Positions 35,801-44,589 of a DNA stretch of 64,000 nt are shown one piece after another. The stretch is taken from NCBI GenBank assembly GCA_017437905.1, contig JAFRWY010000078.1:1-64000 (forward strand), given 5' to 3'. The notes beneath the pieces were generated by a model. The model did no database searches. It had not been told where the DNA came from and saw nothing but the letters and a program-made list of their open reading frames with translations. Source of the DNA: Eubacterium sp. Its GTDB lineage: Bacteria; Bacillota; Clostridia; Lachnospirales; Lachnospiraceae. How positions within the stretch are numbered: position 1 is the first letter of the stretch; each line of letters begins with the position of its first letter. The translations under genes and the position numbers were made by a program.

Positions 35801-36430
35801 GGGATGTATTATTATCATGTAACCCAGCCGATGCTGAAGTCCGATAAAAAAAAGGAACCCGAAGCCGTGGAGGCCGGAGTGGAAAAGGAACTGAAACTTC
35901 GGGGGATCCTGAACGTCAGTCCGACAGCGGAAGAAGAAAGCGGGCTGCCATCGCATTTTTATGTGGAACTGCAGGAACAGGAGGCTGTGGATCAGGACCG
36001 GAAGCTCTGCTCCGGACGTACGCTGCCTGTGAAAAAAGAAGATGAGCCATATGCGGGAAGCGTCTACGCCACCACCGGAGAGATGGAGGCGCTGGGAGAT
36101 TATGCACTCCATCAGATGAAGAATCTTTCGGAACAGATCCTGAAGGGGGACATCCGGAAGTATCCCACCAGGAAGGAAGGGGCCAGGGAGAATGCGTGCA
36201 AGCGCTGCGATGCTGCCGCGGTCTGCCGGTTCCGGAGGGAGGATTCCCGGGAACATTTTGTGGCTAAGGTTGGGGATAATAAGGAGCTTCTGGAGCGGCT
36301 TGTGACGAAGGGACAGGCGAATCCGGTGGCGTTGGACCGTATGCGTATGCTGGAAGAAATAGATGAGGAGGTACTCCGGGAAATGGTTTCGGAGGACCGG
36401 GATGAAGAAAATGAGGACGAAGAGATATGA
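32864..36430 (+). CDS. addB: ATP-dependent helicase/nuclease subunit AddB
   Basis: A 1188-residue AddB/RexB type protein. It opens with a Walker A-like GPAGSGKS (residues 11-18) and LIVPEQAG. The C-terminal nuclease domain begins near KLRISISQMERYSSCPYAYFL, contains VLDYKTGDRKIDL as the PD-(D/E)XK motif, and ends with the CKRCDAAAVC cysteines. Together with the upstream Cys of SSCPYAYF these form the iron-sulfur cluster of the family. AddAB processes double-strand breaks for RecA loading. The start follows AAGGAG, and the end overlaps addA by four bases. Confidence 0.95.
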   Translation: MGAEVKILTGPAGSGKSGRIYEELVDAAYQHPEQRFYLIVPEQAGSSMEQRILSVNRERTGRAGFFNIDIIGFTRLAYRIFEEQGRSMRTVLEDYGKTILLRSVVGRVREKLQLYGGSVDRQGFIEELKSLFSEFLLFDIMPEDLEKALSELPEQGEQLRRKLSDVLTVYREFREDSAFLEQYMVAEELPAYLARLLAEPGEIRAVDGAVFYFDGFTGYTVAQRKVLERLTARASRMVFTVTLDPSDAATSMFGQSREMLQQLEQLAPGAEKVLQPVQPTDTALKILTERVFRFPVRECTKDPSGEISVWQAANPLEELRVVAEDIRERVRKGQLRYRDVAILTADTEGLASYADLVMREYELPFFSDRTRTFVNNPIIDAQLFALELLDRDFTYESVFSFLKTGVLDQAIRAEKLDPGCVELLENHVIAHGIRGRKLWKLEASHFSGKDHRSEEEELQLEEIDQLRELFLSVLEPVLHFAGGKSYPVSRMIRGLRMLAEDPRLGLAEKGGQVKEELTDMGYPAEARAYLGIYEKYLSVLEKTEAILGSQTMTLHELRETLLIGVREIRIGVIPPTLDSVLIGDLERTRIHAVRALYVVGFNEGILPKQGSRGSILSERDREMLGTVLDGKVLAPDETEQRFREQFSLYLALSKASEHLTLTYSLKSRLGQEMEKSFLLGRIERIFPKLVEERRIRRRISGTRRPDRLAYLEMLRSEKGKDEDEEVLLAALAEVFPELSEVHAERPQGKEVLPLELMKDLKLRISISQMERYSSCPYAYFLRYILQLLPRRTHELQELDVGLIMHDALRSVFRKVKVQHGNDWRNLDTETLSGLTGEAVRDAVREMKPVLLEEAEEGGKAALILAELDSLAELTVEMQQRQLAGGQLLPDVLEGSFEAFFDADRPDGTKETVRIKGIVDRMDTLRPEEDTVYLRVLDYKTGDRKIDLRDLRDGRDLQLPIYTKILTEILRSGTPETVPVGMYYYHVTQPMLKSDKKKEPEAVEAGVEKELKLRGILNVSPTAEEESGLPSHFYVELQEQEAVDQDRKLCSGRTLPVKKEDEPYAGSVYATTGEMEALGDYALHQMKNLSEQILKGDIRKYPTRKEGARENACKRCDAAAVCRFRREDSREHFVAKVGDNKELLERLVTKGQANPVALDRMRMLEEIDEEVLREMVSEDRDEENEDEEI

Positions 36431-39400
36431 GTTGGAATCGAAGGCAGCAGGCGGTGCTGGACAGTATAAAAGAAGATAAAAATGTGCTTGTATCCGCTGC
36501 CGCGGGATCCGGAAAAACGGCTGTCCTGGTGGAGCGGATCGTGAACAGCGTGGAGCAGGGAATCTGCGGGATCGATGAGATCCTGGTGGTGACCTTTACC
36601 AAGGCTGCCGCGGCTCAGATGAAGGGGAAGATCCTGGCGGAGCTGGAGAAAAGGGCCTGCAACACGGCGGATCCCCGGCTGATCCGTCAGCTTTCCGTTG
36701 CGCCGAATGCGGATATCTCCACGATTGACAGCTTCTGTAACCGGATCGTCCGTGAGAATTTTCAGCTGGCGGGTGTGGATCCCTCCTATGGTATGCTCGA
36801 CAACGGCGAGGATGCTCTGATGCGGGAGGAGATCCTGGACAGTGTGATGGAACAGCTCTACAAGGATACAGTGTTCCGGGAATTTGCCAGAGCCTTCACG
36901 AAGCGGGGGTATCAGGATGATGTCCTGAGGGATGTGATCATGAAGGTCTATCTTACGGCGGATGCCTTTGCGGATCCGGAGAAATGGCTGGAGAGTACGG
37001 CATCTTTGGTCTGGGAGAAAGCATATCTAAGGGAGGTCCGGAAGCTTGCCCGGCAGGCAAAACAGGAACTGGAGCAGGCAGTGGAACCCTTCCGCAGGGA
37101 GGCGGCTCCGGAAAGAAGGAAGGCTGCAGAGAAGATCACAAAGGCGCTGGAGAGTGATATCCTGCAGTATGAAGGGATCCTTGCGGCTTCGACCATCGGG
37201 GAGGCGGCGGAGATCATCGGTGTAAAGGCGGAGAGCTTTGCCTCTGTGAAGGATTATTCCGCAGTCTACGATGCAGCGGAGATCCTGGCACTGAAGGCAC
37301 GGAGAGACGGATTCCGGAAAATCCTGAGGGAGACGTATCTGAAGGGAGCCGGGGACTGCGCGGGAGAACAGGCTGACCGGGAAGCCGTGATCAGCCAGCT
37401 GCGCCGGGGAGAGAAAATGCTCCGGGAATCGCTGATGCTGGAGAAGAAGCGGCGTAAAAAGTATGCCTTTTCCGATATTGCACATTTTGCTTACCGCGTC
37501 CTTTATGATACGGAGAAGGGGGAACCGACACCGGTGGGAAGAAGCTACGCTGAGCGGTATCGTTACATTTACATCGATGAGTATCAGGACGGAAGCGATA
37601 TCCAGGAGCAGATCCTGACCAGTGTGGCCAGAATGAAGGACGGGTATCCGGTGAATATCTTTATGGTCGGGGATGTGAAGCAGAGCATTTACCGGTTCCG
37701 GCAGGCCCGGCCCCAGCTGTTTCTGGAGAAGGAGGAAACCTATCAGAAAGACGCCGGGAAAGGAAATGTGCTTTACCTGAATCAGAACTACCGGTCCCGA
37801 AAGGAGATCCTGGATGCGGCGAACCATGTATTCCGTAATCTGATGCGGAAGGAGTTCGGCGGGATCGATTACAATGAGGCCGTGCAGCTGAATGTACCGG
37901 ACGATTACGATATTCCGACGGATCCGGAGCAGCGTCCGGAGATCCTTCTTTGCGAAAATGATGTGAGGGATCCGGAGGGTGTGCCGCTGGACAATGGCGT
38001 TCCCGAGGCACGGATGATCGGGAAGAGGATCCTGGAGCTGGTACAGGGCGGAACGAAGATACGCGTAAAGAATAAAGCTTTCGATAAGGAGAAGGGGGAG
38101 AGTGAGGAGAATCCGAGGACGATCCTCCGGCCGGTGCGTTTCGGGGATATCGTGATCCTGCAGTCGACACTGACCCAGGTGGCGCCCATGCTTCGGGAGT
38201 ATGAGCGGCTGGGAGTTCCGGTGCAGCTGGAGGATCCGAAGGCGTATTTTGATGCGGAGGAGGTGGTTATCCTTCTTTCGCTTCTGCAGATCATCGATAA
38301 TTCCAGACAGGATATTCCGTACGCGGCAGTTCTTCGTTCTGCCATCGGGGGATTTGATGATACGGAAATGACCCGTCTTGCCATGCGCCGAAATACCACG
38401 GCCTGCAGTCTTTTTGATACGGTATCCGAATGGCTGGAGGTTCCGGAGGAGGAGATCCCGCTGCCGGAGGAACAGGAGATCTGCAGGAAGCTTCGGCTGC
38501 TGCACGGGCGGCTGGCCCGGTGGAAGAAGCAGGCAGCGTATCTGTCCATCGCCCAGCTGCTGGACAGCATCCTGGAGGAAACCGGATTCCGCGAGGATGC
38601 GGCACGCATGCCGGACGGAAGGAAGCGTCTTAACAATCTGACACAGCTCTGCTTCAAAGCGGAGGATTTTGAGAAGGCGGGGAACCACGGGCTTTTTACA
38701 TTTCTCAGATATATCGATCAGTGCAGGATCCATGAACTGGAATTCGGAGAGAGAGGAAGTCTCTCGGAGGCAACGGACAGCGTACGGATCTGCACGATCC
38801 ACAGCAGTAAGGGACTGGAATATCCGGTGGTCTTTGTGTCCAGACTTGCCAGGGAGTTTAACCGGAAAACATACGAGGGCGCGATCATCGTCAGTGCGGA
38901 TTACGGTATCGCGGCGAACCGGATCCGCCGGATCAACGGAAAATACTGGCTGTCCGAGAAGGGACTGATCAAAAACTCCGTTTATAATCTGCTGGTGATC
39001 GAGAATCTTCACGAGCAGCTGCGCCTGTTGTATGTGGCCATGACACGTGCGGAGCAGCGGCTCTTCCTTACCGGTTCATGCAAGGATCTCGGTGAATTCA
39101 TGGAGACATTTTCGGAAGGATCCGGAACCGGGCAGGTGGATTATCCGAAGCTGGTTGGTGCAAAATCCTATATGGATTTCCTGAAGGCCGTGCTGCTGGC
39201 GGACCCGGAGGGAGCGGAGCAGTTCTTTAAGGTTCGTGCATTTACGGAGGAACTGTCGGCGGATGAAGTGCCCGGGGATGTAAAAAAAGGACCGGCGGAA
39301 ACGGATGGATCAGGGACGGTGGATGCAAGTGGTGATTTTGATCCGGTGGCGGTAGCCGGGCTGGTGAAGGATTTAAAAGAGAGTTATGATTTTCAGTATC

Positions 39401-40296
39401 CGTATGCGGCTTCCGTTCTGACCGGTACGAAGCTTTCTGTATCGGAGATCAAGCATGAAGCCATGGAGGCTGCGGGCGTTATGCCGGAACCGGCGGCAGC
39501 CGGTGGAACTGAGGCACCCGGGGAAACTACGGGTGCATCGGAGAGCGCAGATTCTGCGGAACAGGCAGATGCGGAGGTGCAAGCGGCCCGGAAGGAAAAA
39601 AAGCGCAGTACGGGAGTGACCGGTGCCGAGTACGGCACGGCAGTACATAAGCTGATGGAGCTGCTTCCTTTCGAGAAGATCGGCAGTGCGAAGGAGATGC
39701 AGGAGACACTGAAGGAACTGATCCGGGGACCCTTCTTTACGGAAAACTTGCGAAAAGCGCTTCATGTTGGTAAAATAGGGAGGTTCTATTCGGATGCACC
39801 GGACAGTCTCTTTCAGCGAATGAAGGCGGCAAGACAGAGAGGGGACCTCTTCACGGAGCAGCAGTTCCTGGTGGGACTTCCCGCACGGAGACTGGGACAG
39901 GAGCTTCCGGTCAGAGAGCCGTCGGAGGAGACGGAACCGGAGAATCGTGCAGTTTATGGTATGGAACACGAAGTGTTTGATCCGGAGGAAGACGGAACCG
40001 GTGAGGGAACGGAAGCAGTCTCTGTTGGTGCCCGGAGATTTGATACGGATGAAACGGTGGCGCTGCAGGGCGTGATCGACGGCTTCTTCCTGGAGACAGA
40101 CGAAGAGGGAGAGCGGTATGCTGTCCTGATGGATTATAAGACGGACCGGGTCGACAGCCCGGAGGAACTGATCCTCCGGTACAGGGCCCAGTTATCACTG
40201 TATAAAGAAACGATCGAGAGTATCCTCAGTCTTCCGGTCAGGGAAATGTGGCTGTACGGATTTGCGGACGGACTTGGTGAGATCCGGGTTCCGTAA
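36427..40296 (+). CDS. addA: ATP-dependent helicase/nuclease subunit AddA
   Basis: A 1289-residue UvrD-type helicase with C-terminal nuclease. Visible motifs are AAAGSGKTAVLVERI (Walker A), VVTFTKAAAAQMK, YIDEYQDGSDIQEQIL (Walker B), VGDVKQSIYRFRQA and CTIHSSKGLEYPVVFV. In the nuclease domain are GTAVHKLMELLP and VLMDYKTDRVDS. A low-complexity Glu/Ala/Thr-rich segment (about residues 1015-1060) links the helicase and nuclease parts. The ATGA overlap with addB indicates coupled translation of the complex. Confidence 0.95.
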   Translation: MSWNRRQQAVLDSIKEDKNVLVSAAAGSGKTAVLVERIVNSVEQGICGIDEILVVTFTKAAAAQMKGKILAELEKRACNTADPRLIRQLSVAPNADISTIDSFCNRIVRENFQLAGVDPSYGMLDNGEDALMREEILDSVMEQLYKDTVFREFARAFTKRGYQDDVLRDVIMKVYLTADAFADPEKWLESTASLVWEKAYLREVRKLARQAKQELEQAVEPFRREAAPERRKAAEKITKALESDILQYEGILAASTIGEAAEIIGVKAESFASVKDYSAVYDAAEILALKARRDGFRKILRETYLKGAGDCAGEQADREAVISQLRRGEKMLRESLMLEKKRRKKYAFSDIAHFAYRVLYDTEKGEPTPVGRSYAERYRYIYIDEYQDGSDIQEQILTSVARMKDGYPVNIFMVGDVKQSIYRFRQARPQLFLEKEETYQKDAGKGNVLYLNQNYRSRKEILDAANHVFRNLMRKEFGGIDYNEAVQLNVPDDYDIPTDPEQRPEILLCENDVRDPEGVPLDNGVPEARMIGKRILELVQGGTKIRVKNKAFDKEKGESEENPRTILRPVRFGDIVILQSTLTQVAPMLREYERLGVPVQLEDPKAYFDAEEVVILLSLLQIIDNSRQDIPYAAVLRSAIGGFDDTEMTRLAMRRNTTACSLFDTVSEWLEVPEEEIPLPEEQEICRKLRLLHGRLARWKKQAAYLSIAQLLDSILEETGFREDAARMPDGRKRLNNLTQLCFKAEDFEKAGNHGLFTFLRYIDQCRIHELEFGERGSLSEATDSVRICTIHSSKGLEYPVVFVSRLAREFNRKTYEGAIIVSADYGIAANRIRRINGKYWLSEKGLIKNSVYNLLVIENLHEQLRLLYVAMTRAEQRLFLTGSCKDLGEFMETFSEGSGTGQVDYPKLVGAKSYMDFLKAVLLADPEGAEQFFKVRAFTEELSADEVPGDVKKGPAETDGSGTVDASGDFDPVAVAGLVKDLKESYDFQYPYAASVLTGTKLSVSEIKHEAMEAAGVMPEPAAAGGTEAPGETTGASESADSAEQADAEVQAARKEKKRSTGVTGAEYGTAVHKLMELLPFEKIGSAKEMQETLKELIRGPFFTENLRKALHVGKIGRFYSDAPDSLFQRMKAARQRGDLFTEQQFLVGLPARRLGQELPVREPSEETEPENRAVYGMEHEVFDPEEDGTGEGTEAVSVGARRFDTDETVALQGVIDGFFLETDEEGERYAVLMDYKTDRVDSPEELILRYRAQLSLYKETIESILSLPVREMWLYGFADGLGEIRVP

Positions 40297-40356
40297 TCCG
40301 GAAAGTATCCTGAAAAAAGGCTTTGGCATACAGAACAGGATTGATAGGAGGAAAGA

Positions 40357-40851
40357 ATGGCCAGAACAAAGGAAGAGACGGAAGGAATCACATTATTAAA
40401 GGCGTCCCAGACAAAGTATCCCGACGGATATGCACCGGACCTGCTGGAATCCTTTCAGAACAAGCATCCGGAGAATGATTATTTTGTAAAACTCAATTGT
40501 CCGGAATTCACCAGCCTCTGTCCCATTACCGGGCAGCCGGACTTTGCGAACATAATCATTTCGTATATTCCGAATGAACGGCTGGTGGAGAGTAAGTCCC
40601 TGAAACTGTACCTTTTCAGTTACCGGAACCAGGGAGATTTCCATGAGGACTGCGTGAACCGGATCATGAAGGATCTGATCGCGCTGATGGAGCCGAAGTA
40701 TATCGAGGTATGGGGCAGGTTCCTGCCGCGGGGCGGGATCTCCATCGACCCCTACTGCAACTACGGAATGCCGGGAACAAAATGGGAGAAGATGGCCTGG
40801 GAGCGCCTGGCGAATCATGATCTCTATCCCGAAAAGGTAGATAATCGCTAA
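40357..40851 (+). CDS. queF: NADPH-dependent preQ0 reductase QueF
   Basis: A 164-residue single-domain QueF of the tunnelling fold. Cys55 and Asp62 in [11 protein letters not shown] and Glu97 in GDFHED match the catalytic positions of the Bacillus enzyme, and [14 protein letters not shown] is the QueF signature. It reduces 7-cyano-7-deazaguanine to preQ1 in queuosine synthesis. A GGAGGAAAG site precedes the ATG. QueH, acting at the last step of the same pathway, is encoded 7 kb downstream. Confidence 0.95.
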   Translation: MARTKEETEGITLLKASQTKYPDGYAPDLLESFQNKHPENDYFVKLNCPEFTSLCPITGQPDFANIIISYIPNERLVESKSLKLYLFSYRNQGDFHEDCVNRIMKDLIALMEPKYIEVWGRFLPRGGISIDPYCNYGMPGTKWEKMAWERLANHDLYPEKVDNR

Positions 40852-40871
40852 ATAGAACGGCGAAGCCGTGG

Positions 40872-40924
40872 AGCAATCCGGGTGTCTAAATTAGCGTGGA
40901 TAATATACAGCAATCCGGGTGTCT
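40872..40924. repeat. 16-bp direct repeat upstream of folC
   Basis: AGCAATCCGGGTGTCT occurs at 40872-40887 and again at 40909-40924, 37 bases apart start to start. The second copy ends 25 bases before the folC start codon. Confidence 0.8.
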
Positions 40925-40948
40925 GTCTGAAAAGTTACGGAGAAAACT

Positions 40949-42289
40949 ATGTCAGAATACGAGCAAGTCGTGGAGGCGATCCTCGCCATCCCGAAATTTA
41001 CAAAGGAAAAGCATGATTTCTCGGTCCTTCGCACGTATCTTGCGGCCCTCGGGAATCCGGAGCAGGGAAGACGCGTGATCCACGTGGCCGGAACCAATGG
41101 CAAGGGCTCGGTCTGCCACATGATCTCCGGGATCCTGCAGAAGGCGGGACGGAAGGTGGGAGAGTTCTACTCCCCTCATCTGGTCCGGATGAATGAACGT
41201 CTCCGGGTGAACGGCAGGGAGATACGGGATCGGCAGCTGGTACTCGGATATAAGGAGACGGAGCGGATCCGTAAGGAGAGGAACCTGCCGCAGCTGACAT
41301 TTTTTGAACTTCTCTTTGTGATCGCACTCTGGTTCTTCCGGGAGGAGGAGGCAGAGGATATTGTCCTGGAGACGGGTCTCGGGGGCAGGCTGGATGCCAC
41401 CTCAAGCATTCCGGCGGACCTTTTCGTGATCACCCAGATCGGGATGGATCATGAGGAATATCTGGGAGATACCTTAGAGAAGATCGCCGGAGAGAAAGCG
41501 GGGATCATTACCTCCGATGCACCGGTGGTCTTCCATACGGGACGGGAGGAAGCGGACCGGGTGATCCGGGCGCGGGCAGAGGTTTACGGCTGCTCCGCAG
41601 TTGTAAATGCCGGGGAGGTGAAGCTCCATGAACAGGAAAATACGCCTCTTGGCATTGATTTTTCGTTCCAAAACGATTATGATATGTACGACCATGTCTT
41701 TTTGCCGACAGGAGCTCTGTATCAGGTGGACAATTCCATAACTGCCATTACGGCAGCCGCATTTCTGCTTCCGGAGCTGCCGAAGGAGGATATGAAAAGA
41801 CTGGTGAAGGAAGCACTGGCCGGCTTTGCCTGGGAAGGCAGACTGGAGTCTGTCCGTCCGGGGGTCTATCTGGACGGTGCGCATAATCCGTCAGCGGCAA
41901 GGGTTCTGGCAGGGAGTATTCAGAGACTTTATGCCATGGGCGACTGGAAGGAGTCACAGCTGGTCTTCGGAGCCTCCGGGGATAAGAATATCCGGGAAGT
42001 GCTGAAGGAACTGTGTACATTTCCGTGGGACCGGATCATTCTCACCAGATATCAGGGAACCAGGTCCGCGTCCGTGGAAGAATTAAGACGGCTGATCCGT
42101 GAGATCTGTCCGAAGATCGGGGCGGATGAAAAGCGGCTGGTCCTTGCGGATACGCCGGAGGATGTGCTGCAGTATATCAATATCCCCGGGCCGGAGGAGC
42201 AGGACGGGGGAGACATATTTACCGTGATCACCGGATCTTTGTATCTGGTGGGAGAGTTTAAGAGGATATATCAGGATGATCAATTTTGA
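40949..42289 (+). CDS. folC: Folylpolyglutamate/dihydrofolate synthase FolC
   Basis: A 446-residue Mur-ligase-type enzyme with HVAGTNGKGSVCHMI as P-loop, YSPHLVRMNERLRVNG, VLETGLGGRLDATS, GMDHEEYLGDTLEKIAGEKAGI (in pieces) and LDGAHNPSAARVL. It adds glutamate to folates and may also make dihydrofolate. The distal end overlaps a small gene by 14 bases. Confidence 0.94.
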   Translation: MSEYEQVVEAILAIPKFTKEKHDFSVLRTYLAALGNPEQGRRVIHVAGTNGKGSVCHMISGILQKAGRKVGEFYSPHLVRMNERLRVNGREIRDRQLVLGYKETERIRKERNLPQLTFFELLFVIALWFFREEEAEDIVLETGLGGRLDATSSIPADLFVITQIGMDHEEYLGDTLEKIAGEKAGIITSDAPVVFHTGREEADRVIRARAEVYGCSAVVNAGEVKLHEQENTPLGIDFSFQNDYDMYDHVFLPTGALYQVDNSITAITAAAFLLPELPKEDMKRLVKEALAGFAWEGRLESVRPGVYLDGAHNPSAARVLAGSIQRLYAMGDWKESQLVFGASGDKNIREVLKELCTFPWDRIILTRYQGTRSASVEELRRLIREICPKIGADEKRLVLADTPEDVLQYINIPGPEEQDGGDIFTVITGSLYLVGEFKRIYQDDQF

Positions 42290-42422
42290 TGAGGAATTAA
42301 AGCAGTTCACACCGAGTCTGGAGGTAAGCCAGGCGGAAGGAGATATCCTGTCCAGTGACCTTAAGGATATCTCGGATATTGTGCTGCAGATGACAGAGGA
42401 TCTACGGGGAGTGACGCGCTGA
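42276..42422 (+). CDS. 48-residue acidic small protein between folC and the TPR gene
   Basis: A short frame starts with ATG 42276 inside the end of folC (AGAGGATA upstream) and stops at 42420-42422, where TGATG provides the start of the next gene. The product begins MINFDEELKQFTPSLEVS and ends with DLKDISDIVLQMTEDLRG. It is acidic and probably helical. Overlap at both ends with real genes and the absence of any other explanation for the gap argue that it is translated. Function unknown. Confidence 0.65.
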   Translation: MINFDEELKQFTPSLEVSQAEGDILSSDLKDISDIVLQMTEDLRGVTR

Positions 42423-43747
42423 TGGCTATCCGGCAGAAATGTCTTTACTGCGGACAACCGGTCAGTCAGAACGGCTACTGCACCTCGTGCAGGCTGAATC
42501 AGGAATTCCTGCGTAAGGCATTCAATACATCTGAATATCATTACAATGCGGCCCTGGACCGGGCACGTAGCCATGATCTCTCGGGCGCGGTGGATTCTCT
42601 GAAAATGTCGCTTCGTTACAACAAGATGAATCTCCGCAGCCGAAATCTGCTGGGACTTGTATTATACGAAATGGGTGAAGTGGTTCCTGCTCTCAGCCAG
42701 TGGGTAATCAGCATGAACTATCAGCCTGAGCGTAATCCGGCCGTCCGTTACCTGAAGGAGCTTCGGGATGACCCGAAGGAACTGGAACGTGCATCGGACG
42801 CGGCCCGGGAATTCAACCAGGCACTGGAGCATGCGAAACAGCATTCCCTGGATCTGGCCCAGATCGCCCTTCGAAAGGCGGTATCCATCAACCGGCATTT
42901 CATTAAAGGACATTTGTTGATGGCCCTGATCTATATGGAACAGGGACGGAAGGGTATGGCCAGGAAGTGCCTCTCCAGAGTGCTCACTCTGGACCGGACC
43001 AATATCACTGCCCAGAGATATCTCAGGGAAATGGGTGATTCCGAGGAGCAGATCGTCCGCCTGTCCGAACAGGGCGAGGAAGAATTCGACGATCTCTTCG
43101 ATGATTACTACGGCGTGGAGACCCGGGAAGGACAGCGGCCCGCCAGGAAGATCGATCCGAAGACCCCTTCCGGAAAGCGGCGGAGCGTGAGTGTAAGACA
43201 ACGATTCAAGGAATCAAATCTGGCACGTTATTCCAATGTCTATATGTTTGCCGGTATCATAATCGGTATGCTGATCCTGTATTTCCTGTTCATTCCGGGA
43301 ATCCGGAAGCATGCGGAGGAGGATAAGGAGTCGCTGGAGGCTTCCTATCTGAAGGAGCTTTCCGCAAAGAATTCGGAGCTGTTCGGTCTGCAGATGACGG
43401 TTTCGGAGAGTGAGAAATCCGTTGAGAAGGTGGAGCAGGAGAAGGAAGAGCTTGAGAAGAAGATCGCTTCCCTGGAGGCGCAGATGGCAGCCCTGAAGAA
43501 TCAGCTGGCGGCCGGCGGTGCGGCACTTCTGCCGGATAAGAAGGAGGGAAGTTCGGAGCAGGGCGAAGGCGCGACACCGAACGATGACGACCGGGCGGAT
43601 GAGACCTTTGATGAGGATCTCCCCGAAGGGCGTGAACCGGGAGAGGAGAACGGAGAGGCCAGACGGGCGGATTCCCAGACGGAGGATGTCCGTGACAACG
43701 GAAATATGACGGTCAGCGAACTGGAAGCGATGATCGAAAATGAGTAA
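42422..43747 (+). CDS. Zinc-ribbon TPR membrane protein with coiled coil
   Basis: A 441-residue protein. Cys7/Cys10 and Cys20/Cys23 form an N-terminal zinc ribbon. Residues about 35-215 are helical TPR-type repeats (YHYNAALDRARSHDLSGAVD, FIKGHLLMALIYMEQGRKGM). A membrane helix (about 270-293) follows, then a Glu/Lys coiled coil (about 295-360) and an acidic tail. It probably scaffolds protein contacts at the membrane. No enzymatic motif is seen. It is the third gene of the folC unit and is followed by a DUF308-like protein. Confidence 0.8.
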   Translation: MAIRQKCLYCGQPVSQNGYCTSCRLNQEFLRKAFNTSEYHYNAALDRARSHDLSGAVDSLKMSLRYNKMNLRSRNLLGLVLYEMGEVVPALSQWVISMNYQPERNPAVRYLKELRDDPKELERASDAAREFNQALEHAKQHSLDLAQIALRKAVSINRHFIKGHLLMALIYMEQGRKGMARKCLSRVLTLDRTNITAQRYLREMGDSEEQIVRLSEQGEEEFDDLFDDYYGVETREGQRPARKIDPKTPSGKRRSVSVRQRFKESNLARYSNVYMFAGIIIGMLILYFLFIPGIRKHAEEDKESLEASYLKELSAKNSELFGLQMTVSESEKSVEKVEQEKEELEKKIASLEAQMAALKNQLAAGGAALLPDKKEGSSEQGEGATPNDDDRADETFDEDLPEGREPGEENGEARRADSQTEDVRDNGNMTVSELEAMIENE

Positions 43748-43771
43748 GTAACCGGAAAGGTGGTTAAGAAG

Positions 43772-44398
43772 ATGGCGAAACTGATAGAGAAGAAGGATTC
43801 CGGACAGCAGGAAGCGGTCCGTCGGGAGAAGAATTTCCCGAACTTTGTCAAGTATGAATCCAAGAGCTATACGATCCCCCTGATCATGTTCGTCCTGGGA
43901 CTGCTGTTCGTTCTGATCCAGGGAAATGTGCTGGATGTGATCGTTACGATCCTCGGTGTCGTGCTGATGATCGGAGGCGTGGTCATGGGAATCTCCCTCA
44001 TGTCCAATTTCTCACCCCTCACGGTCTTCGTGGCATCCATGCTCTTTATCATGGGTATCATCTGTGTGGCGAATCCGGGCTGGGTTGCCGGCTTCTTCCT
44101 GAAGGTGGTTGGCCTCTGCATCCTGCTGAATGCCCTGATCCGTATCGTAACGGAACACTCGCTGAAGGGTAAGTCGGAGAAATACAATTTCTATCTGATG
44201 ATCGATGTGGTATCCCTTGTGATCGGCCTGCTGCTGTTCCTGTTCCCGAAGGCATGGCTGGACGGCGTGAGCTGGCTCTTTATCGTATTCGGAGTTATCC
44301 TGATCATCCTCGGAGTATTCAACCTTTACTCCGCATTCAAGGTTTACAAAGAAGGCCGTTACGTAAACGACGGAACCGATGTCGTTTGGGAGGAATGA
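43772..44398 (+). CDS. DUF308/HdeD-like membrane protein
   Basis: From ATG 43772 the protein has 208 residues: a charged N-terminus and six hydrophobic helices arranged as hairpins (IPLIMFVLGLLFVLIQG, VIVTILGVVLMIGGVVMG, LGVFNLYSAFKVYKEGRY). This is the DUF308 pattern, related to the acid-stress protein HdeD. An in-frame GTG at 43760 is an alternative start. The unit ends in the bidirectional terminator downstream. Confidence 0.75.
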   Translation: MAKLIEKKDSGQQEAVRREKNFPNFVKYESKSYTIPLIMFVLGLLFVLIQGNVLDVIVTILGVVLMIGGVVMGISLMSNFSPLTVFVASMLFIMGIICVANPGWVAGFFLKVVGLCILLNALIRIVTEHSLKGKSEKYNFYLMIDVVSLVIGLLLFLFPKAWLDGVSWLFIVFGVILIILGVFNLYSAFKVYKEGRYVNDGTDVVWEE

Positions 44399-44403
44399 TA
44401 AGC

Positions 44404-44536
44404 TGGCTACAAGCGATGCACAGAAAAACAGGAGACATGGATGGAAGCTCGCTTCCGAATCCATGTCTCCTGTTTTTTCTGTATAGCGCGCCAGCGCGCC
44501 TTCGAGCGCGAAGCGCTCGAGTGCATCGTGTAGCCA
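44404..44536. repeat. Nested inverted repeat flanking a bidirectional terminator
   Basis: TGGCTACAAGCGATGCAC (44404-44421) faces GTGCATCGTGTAGCCA (44521-44536) as a near-perfect inverted repeat. It encloses the terminator hairpin and the palindrome CGAGCGCGAAGCGCTCG. Confidence 0.75.
44422..44481. terminator. Bidirectional terminator between convergent genes
   Basis: A stem of about 20 bp (ACAGGAGACATGGAT with ATCCATGTCTCCTGT) with an inner GGAAG/CTTCC helix is flanked by A-run and T-run. It serves the DUF308 gene on plus and the TPM-like gene on minus. Confidence 0.85.
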
Positions 44537-44583
44537 TCCGCAAGAGCAGCGCGCCTTCGAGCGCAAAGCGCTCGAGTGCATCG
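44493..44583. repeat. Two 36-bp direct repeats with internal palindrome
   Basis: The 36-base units at 44493-44528 and 44548-44583 (AGCGCGCCTTCGAGCGC...) differ at one base. Each holds a hairpin CGAGCGC(G/A)AAGCGCTCG. The second copy ends six bases before the stop codon of the minus-strand gene. Confidence 0.85.
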
Positions 44584-44589
44584 CCCCGT

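Noticed and set aside
44493..44583. Two 36-bp repeats considered as a CRISPR array
   Set aside because: Only two copies, palindromic, spacer of 19 bases, no cas genes; better read as REP-like units by a terminator.
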